Shown here: piece by piece, positions 1 to 6,100 of the stretch | Numbering within the stretch: the stretch's first letter is position 1 | How the letters are laid out: every line of letters begins with the position of its first letter | NCBI GenBank assembly: GCA_025352435.1 | Contig: JANXTN010000265.1 | Span: forward strand, 1 to 7,433 | Reading direction: 5' to 3' | DNA length: 7,433 nt | From: Ferruginibacter sp. | Lineage (GTDB): Bacteria; Bacteroidota; Bacteroidia; Chitinophagales; Chitinophagaceae | Notes under the pieces: generated by a model | What the model saw: only the letters and a program-made list of their open reading frames with translations | Told to the model about the DNA's origin: nothing | The model's database searches: none | Made by a program: the position numbers and the translations under genes

Positions 1-35
1 AAACCATCTACTAAAAACAGATGGTTTTTTGTTTT
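1..35 (+). terminator. Rho-independent terminator of an upstream gene
   Basis: A perfect 9-bp inverted repeat pairs bases 1-9 (AAACCATCT) with 19-27 (AGATGGTTT) around a 9-base A-rich loop. It is followed by a T-rich tract (TTTGTTTTT, 28-36). This is the usual form of an intrinsic terminator. It most likely ends transcription of a gene lying to the left of the window. The stem may begin before base 1, so its full length and whether it also works on the minus strand cannot be judged. It insulates the kinase gene from upstream transcription and implies that the kinase has its own promoter. Confidence 0.8.
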
Positions 36-47
36 TAAGCATCCTTA

Positions 48-61
48 TAGAAGTACTTCTA
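48..61. promoter_or_regulatory. Perfect 14-bp palindrome, possible operator
   Basis: TAGAAGTACTTCTA is its own reverse complement over all 14 bases with no spacer; the flanking bases 47 and 62 do not extend it. It sits between the upstream terminator and the promoter-like elements, about 24 bases before the TATATTTG box. That places it around -50 to -40 for the likely start point, where an activator or other dimeric regulator could bind. No regulator is identified. With no loop it is a poor RNA hairpin, so a DNA-binding site is the more natural reading. Chance occurrence in AT-rich DNA is possible. Confidence 0.4.
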
Positions 62-71
62 CAATAAAAAA

Positions 72-99
72 TTGAATAAGATTTTATATTTGTTATAAT
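72..99 (+). promoter_or_regulatory. Putative promoter of the kinase gene
   Basis: Two overlapping readings are possible. TATATTTG at 85-92 matches the Bacteroidota -7 consensus TAnnTTTG exactly, but no good -33 TTTG stands 19-21 bases before it. Alternatively TTGAAT (72-77) and TATAAT (94-99), spaced 16 bases apart, resemble a general sigma70 promoter. Either gives a transcript starting near 100-106 with a leader of about 90 bases before the kinase ATG. The position just after a terminator and before a lone long gene supports a promoter somewhere here, but the exact element is uncertain. Confidence 0.45.
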
Positions 100-130
100 T
101 AAATTACAACACATCTGCATTTATTTCTGG

Positions 131-152
131 AATGAAAGATGGTCATTTCATT
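131..152 (+). repeat. Small inverted repeat in the leader
   Basis: AATGAAA (131-137) pairs with TTTCATT (146-152) across an 8-base loop. The stem can gain two more pairs (GA with TC) if A145 is bulged out. The repeat covers the start codon of the possible short upstream ORF and lies 40 bases before the kinase start codon. It has no T-tract behind it, so it is not a terminator. It might be a weak leader hairpin or a protein-binding dyad; the stem is AT-rich and would be only marginally stable. Confidence 0.35.
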
Positions 153-191
153 AAATTAAATAATACTTTTTCGCAATTAATTTTCCTTTAA
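132..191 (+). CDS. Possible 19-residue upstream ORF abutting the kinase start
   Basis: ATG at 132-134 opens a 19-codon frame (peptide beginning MKDGHF and ending QLIFL) that stops at TAA 189-191. That stop is directly followed by the kinase ATG at 192, in the same frame. A stop-to-start junction with no gap would suit translational coupling or a leader-peptide control. The alternative is that this was once an N-terminal extension of the kinase, closed by a nonsense change. There is no clear ribosome binding site before 132, and short frames are common by chance, so I regard translation as unproven. Confidence 0.2.
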   Translation: MKDGHFIKLNNTFSQLIFL

Positions 192-3100
192 ATGATACCT
201 AAAAAAAAATCCGATTCTAAAGAAAAAAATGAAGATTCTTTTAAAGGGGGAATGTATAAATCTCTGATAGAAAATTCCAACTCTGCTATTTTTTTAAGTA
301 CTCCTAATGGGAATATAGAAGAGGTAAACAGTGCTGCGGAGCAAATGTTTGGCTACAGCAAAGCTGAACTGCTTAAGCTGGGCAGGCAGGGCATACTTGA
401 TCATACAGATCCTAACCTTCATTTAATGCTTGCTGATAGAAAAGAAACCGGAAAAATTTCAGGCGAGTTGATCGGTATCAAAAAAAACGGAGAAAAATTT
501 TCTATAGCATTTACATCTTCAATATTTAAAACTAACGATCATGAGGAATATACCTGTACCATTATGCAGGATATAACCGGGCGAAAAGTTATAGAAGAGC
601 AAATGCTCCTTATGCTTAACAATACAGAAGAAGGATTTATTTTATTGGATACCAACCTGGGGATTATAAATTTTAATAAGCAGATAAAAAATATTTATAA
701 AAAATATTTACAACTGAACATGGAGAAGGGGCTTTCTATATTACAATTTGTGCAACCTGAAAGATTAGCGGAGGTACAGGTGATTTACAGAAATGCTTTA
801 GAGGGAAAAATAACTTACAAAGTTTTAGAAACAAAAGGAGAGGATGGATCTTCTCATTATTTTAAAGTAAAATATGCCCCTTCAAAAAACGAATTCGATG
901 AAATAACCGGCATTTTTATTTCCCTTAAAGAGACTACAGAAGAAACAAAATCAAATATTGAATTACAGAAAAGGCAGAAAAAACTTGAGCAGGCAGAAGT
1001 AAATTACCGGGAACTTTTTGAAAAATCTTTTGACGGTATTTGCATTCATGATTTGCACAATGGACAAGTGCTTGATCTTAACCATAGAGCATGCGAAATA
1101 TTCGGGTATAAGAAAGATGATTTTTTAAAAAATGAATTAAATGTTTTTGAAGTTGATTTCCCTGATTTTAATTCAGCTTTACAACCAAAACTGATTGAAG
1201 CAGGAAAGGATAATCCTCAATCTTTTGAATGGAAATTAAAAGATAGAAAAGGGGGCTATAACTGGATTGAAATTAGTTTACAAAAAGCCACAATAGCAGG
1301 CGTAGAGAGAATATTAGTTTATTACCGACTAATAAATGATCGTAAAAACGCAGCACTGCAATCTGAATTACAAAGGAAAGACAAGGAGGCATTGATTAAC
1401 AGCACAGACGACCTGATCTGGAGTGTGGGCACTGATTTTAAACTGCTTGCAGCAAACGATGCTTATAAAGCCATGGTTCAAATAATAAGTAATAAACCAG
1501 TTAATGAGGGTGATAGTGTTTTAATAACTGAATTTGATGAAATCTTAAATACTAAATGGAAAAGGTATTTTGAAAGAGCATTAGGAGGGGAAAAATATAC
1601 TATCAATGAACAAATTTTTAATCCTCAAACGCAAAGTATTAATTATGGCTTAATTTCTTTTAATCCAATATTTGGTAATACCAATGAAATAGTAGGAGTA
1701 GCCTGTTATTCAAAAAATATAACTGAACTCACTGAGCAGCAGTTGGCGATAGAAACTACAAAAGCTGAACTTGATAATGTGATGAACAGCTCAATGGATA
1801 TGATTTGTACAGTGGCTAAAGACAATCGGATTGTTAGAGTAAATGCAGCATCAGAAAGCATTTTGGGTTATAAGCCTGAAGAATTGATCGGTAAATTTAT
1901 TTTTGATTTTGTGTATGATGAAGATAAGGATGAGACCCAAAAGCATGCACAGGAAGTTATGGCTGGTGAGGGTAAAGCCCATTATTATAATCGTTATGTG
2001 CGCAAAGACGGTTCATTGGTTTATTTGGAATGGACAGCACAGTGGAATGAAAAAACAAAGTACCGATACGGTGTAGCACGAGATGTAACTGCAAAAGTAG
2101 AAGCTGAAAATAAATTAAAACTAAGTGAGCAACGTTTTAAAAGTCTGGTACAGGATGGGGGAGATATGATAGCCATTATAGACGCAAACGCTAATTACAC
2201 TTATGTAAGTCCTACATCTTTCTCCATACTTGGTTATAAACCGAAAGAATTTGATTTAAAAAATGCTTTTGATTTTATACATGCTGAAGATGTAGAAATG
2301 GTGCAAAGCCAGTTTGGATTATTGCAAGACACTAAAAAAATAACGCTCCAGCCCTTTAGGTTTAAGCATAAAAACGGCTTATGGCGCTGGATAGAAACTA
2401 CGTTAACTAACCTAATTGATGAACCCTCTATACAGGGCATAGTTGCTAATTCCAGAGATATTACGGAACGAAAAAATATTGAAGCAGCATTATTAATCAC
2501 TAAAGAAAACTATAAAGATCTCTTTGAAAATAGCCCTGCACCTATGCTTATTTTCGATTTTGAAACACTTCAAATTATAGACTGTAACATTGAAACCCTT
2601 TTAAAATATGGTTATACTAAAGAAGAATTTTTGCAGCTTACCATTAAAGATATTAGACCACAAGAAGACATTATTAAAATAGAAGCCGTTGTAAGAGATG
2701 AAAAGACTTATGGAGCTATTCATAAAAATGTGTGGCGTCATAAAAAGAAAAGTGGCGAAATAATGTACATGGATATAAGTGGGCATTTGATAGATTACGA
2801 TGGACGAAGAGTTTCTTTTGTTATGCTAATAGATGTAACCGAGAAACTAAAGATGGAAGAAGAGAAGGAATTTGAAAAACGTGATAAGGAAGCCTTAATA
2901 AACAATACGAAGGACTTGATATGGAGTGTGAGCAAGGATTACAAACTGTTGGCCGCAAACAATGCTTATGTTTCAAACATGAAATTGCTGACCGGCATCA
3001 CTGTAACGGCAGGTAATGATGATATGCTGGAGGAATATTTCACCAAGCCCTATTTAAATTTTTGGAGAGCCTCCTACGAAAGAGGTTTTAAAGGAGAGAA

Positions 3101-6100
3101 TTTTAAAGAGGAAATTTACAGTGAGGCTATGGGTAACCGAGATGAAAGATGGCTGGAAGTAAACTTTAACCCTATATACAATGAAAAGGAAGTAACCGGC
3201 GTAGCCTGTAATGCCAGAGATATTACAGAGCGTAAAAACGCTGCTGAAGAACTAAGCATATCCGAAGAAAAATATAGACTGCTATTTTACCACAGCATAG
3301 TCCCTAAAATGATTTACGATATTAAAACGCTTACTGTCCTTGAAGTAAATCAGAAAGCTATAGAACATTATGGTTATTCCAAAGCGGAGTTCCTCCAACT
3401 TAACATTAAATACTTGAGTCCGAAAGAAGACTTTGAAAAATTTGACATTATTATTAAAGACGCATTGGAAAAAGAAAGTTCCGTTTCAGGTGTTGTTACG
3501 CATATCAAAAAAAATGGAGAGCATATTAAAGTTGAATTTGCCGAAAATAAAATATTATATAATAATAAAAATTGCAGAATAATAGTAATTCATGATGTTA
3601 CTGAAAGAGAAGCAGCCCTGCAGATTTTAAAAGTCAAAGACGCTCAGCTGGAAACTGCGCAACAGATTGCCAAACTCGGTTATTGGCAATTAAACATAAA
3701 AACGCAGGCAATTTTTTGGTCAAAGGAAATTTATAAAATCTGGGATTTGCAGGAAGACTTTAAACCTGATGAAAGTTTTTTTATTTCTACTCTTCACCCA
3801 AATGATAAAATTAATTTTATTCAAAAGCAAAATGCGGCCATTAATGAAGAAAAGAATTTTGATATTGAGCATAGAATAATATTGGCAGATGGTACCATAA
3901 AGTGGATTCATGAAAAAGCCCGCATTGAAAAAAGTTTAAACGGTGAAGTTGTTTTTTTCTCCGGCACAGCACAGGATATTACCGAAAGAAAAACTGCCGA
4001 AGAAAAAATAACGCATTCCAACGAACGCTATGAGCATGTTACCAAAGCCACCTACGATGCCATTTGGGAATGGGACATTGAAAAAAATACTATTTACAGA
4101 GCGGAAGGGTTTGAAAGAACTTTTGGTTTTAACCTTAATGAAATAAACACACCGGAAACAGTATGGGAAAATTTTATACATGAAGAAGACAGGCAACAGG
4201 CAAATGAAAGTATACACTCAGCTATAAAAAGCGACAAAGATTATTGGAGCCATGAGTACCGTTTGATAAAACCTAGCGGAGAACATGCTTATGTGGAAGA
4301 CCGGGCTTACATTTTAAGGAATGCAGCCGGAGAAGCGCAACGTGTTATAGGAGCCTTACGAGATATTACAGAAAGAAAATATTACCACGACCTTGAAATT
4401 TTGGAGAGGGACATACTTGAAAAAAATGCGCAAGGTGATAAAAGTATTGAAGAAGTAATAGGGAATTATATTGTAGGAATACAAAAACTGCATCCGGGCA
4501 TGATATGCTCCACGCAAAAACTGGAACACAATAGACTTTACAATATATCATCTCCGGATCTGCCACAAGATTTTTTAGCAGTGATAAATGGAGTAGCAAT
4601 AGGTGACAATGAAGGTTCATGTGGAACTGCTGCTTACCTTAAAGAAAAAATTACTGTTACAGATATTGCCACTGATATTAGGTGGACAAAATATAGGGAC
4701 ACAGCATTACATGCGGGGCTAAAAGCCTGTTGGTCTACCCCCATTTTCAACTCAAAAAATAATGTAATTGCGACCTTCGCTATTTATTATCAAAAAATAA
4801 AAACGCCTACTGCACAGGAGGAAAATACAATTAACAGAGCCGCTAATATTTTACAGACAATCCTGGAAAGTTATCACAGACAAGCTGCACTTTTAGAAAG
4901 TAACCAGCGATATTTAAATGTCACCAAAGCGACTTTTGATGCAATATGGGATTGGAATATTTCTTCTGACGAGGTTTACTGGGGAGAATCGTATAAACAA
5001 CTTTTTGGGCAAATAGAGGATGATCAGTTGAATGATATTGAAAAAGTAATTGCTAGACTGGCCCCTGATGAAAAAGAAAAAATACTTAGCAGTGCCGATG
5101 ATGCAATAAAAGGAACAGCTGCAAACTGGATACTTGAACACCGGTATTTAAAAGCGGATAAAAGCTATGCATATGTTTTAAACAAAGCATTAATTGTAAG
5201 AGATGAAAATGGAAATGCCACAAGAGTTTTTGGTGCCATGCAGGATATTACGCAGCAGAAAAAAGAAGAGCAACGTTTAAAACTAATGAGTTCTGTAGTT
5301 ACCTCAACCAACGATGCGGTATTGATTACAGAGGCAGAACCTTTTGATGAACCGGGCCCTAAGATTGTTTATGCCAACGCTGCTTTTGCAAAAATGACGG
5401 GCTATACCGATGACGAATTGATTGGAAAAACACCTCGTATGTTTCAGGGACCAAAAACAGATAAACTGCAACTAAAACGTTTGAAGGAATCGATGAAAAA
5501 ATGGGAAGCTTGTGAGGTTACCATTATGAATTACAAAAAAAACGGCGAAGAATTCTGGAGCAATTTTACCATTAGTCCGGTCGCAGATGAAAAAGGCTGG
5601 TTTACCCATTGGATTTCCGTTGAAAGAGATGTTACCGAACCCAAAAATGAGGAACTCCAAAAAGAACTGCTACGAAAAATAAGAATCATTTTTAATGAGC
5701 CTATGGGTATAAAAGTGACGCTGGATAAGGTTTTAAAAGATGTTACGTTATTTGGTGATTTTTGTTTTGCAGAATCGTGGCTGTTGAGTGCAGATAAGAA
5801 GGAAATAAAAAGAGTTACTTATTATGTGGCAGATGTGAAAATAAGAAGCAGATTAAAAAAGACTTCTCAACTGCATGTACAAAAAAGAGGCGAAGGCATT
5901 GTTGGAAAGGCATGGGAAACAATGGAATTGCAAAACTGGGAGGCGAATAAAAAATCCCTCCCGATTTTAGATGAAGCTGTTTTGGTAAATGCCGGTGTAA
6001 ACAAACTATATGCCCTGCCATTTTTAAATAATGCAGAAATAATTGGTGTACTGGTTTTTGGCTTAACTAGCCCTGAGCAAAATTTTGTAAAAAATGAAAA

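Noticed and set aside
252..254. ATG 252 as the main start of the kinase
   Set aside because: The G-rich run before it is only one base away, too close for a normal Shine-Dalgarno. ATG 192 is the first possible start after an in-frame stop. Kept only as a possible secondary start.
2234..2500. Minus-strand open frame of 88 codons
   Set aside because: It lies wholly inside the kinase frame, opposite PAS6. The translation shows no recognisable domain, and the plus-strand frame has clear conserved motifs here. It is a shadow.
3936..4217. Minus-strand open frame of 93 codons, rich in Phe and Ile
   Set aside because: Its hydrophobic look comes from reading A-rich plus-strand codons (Lys, Glu, Asn) in reverse. 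It lies opposite PAS10-PAS11 with no independent support.
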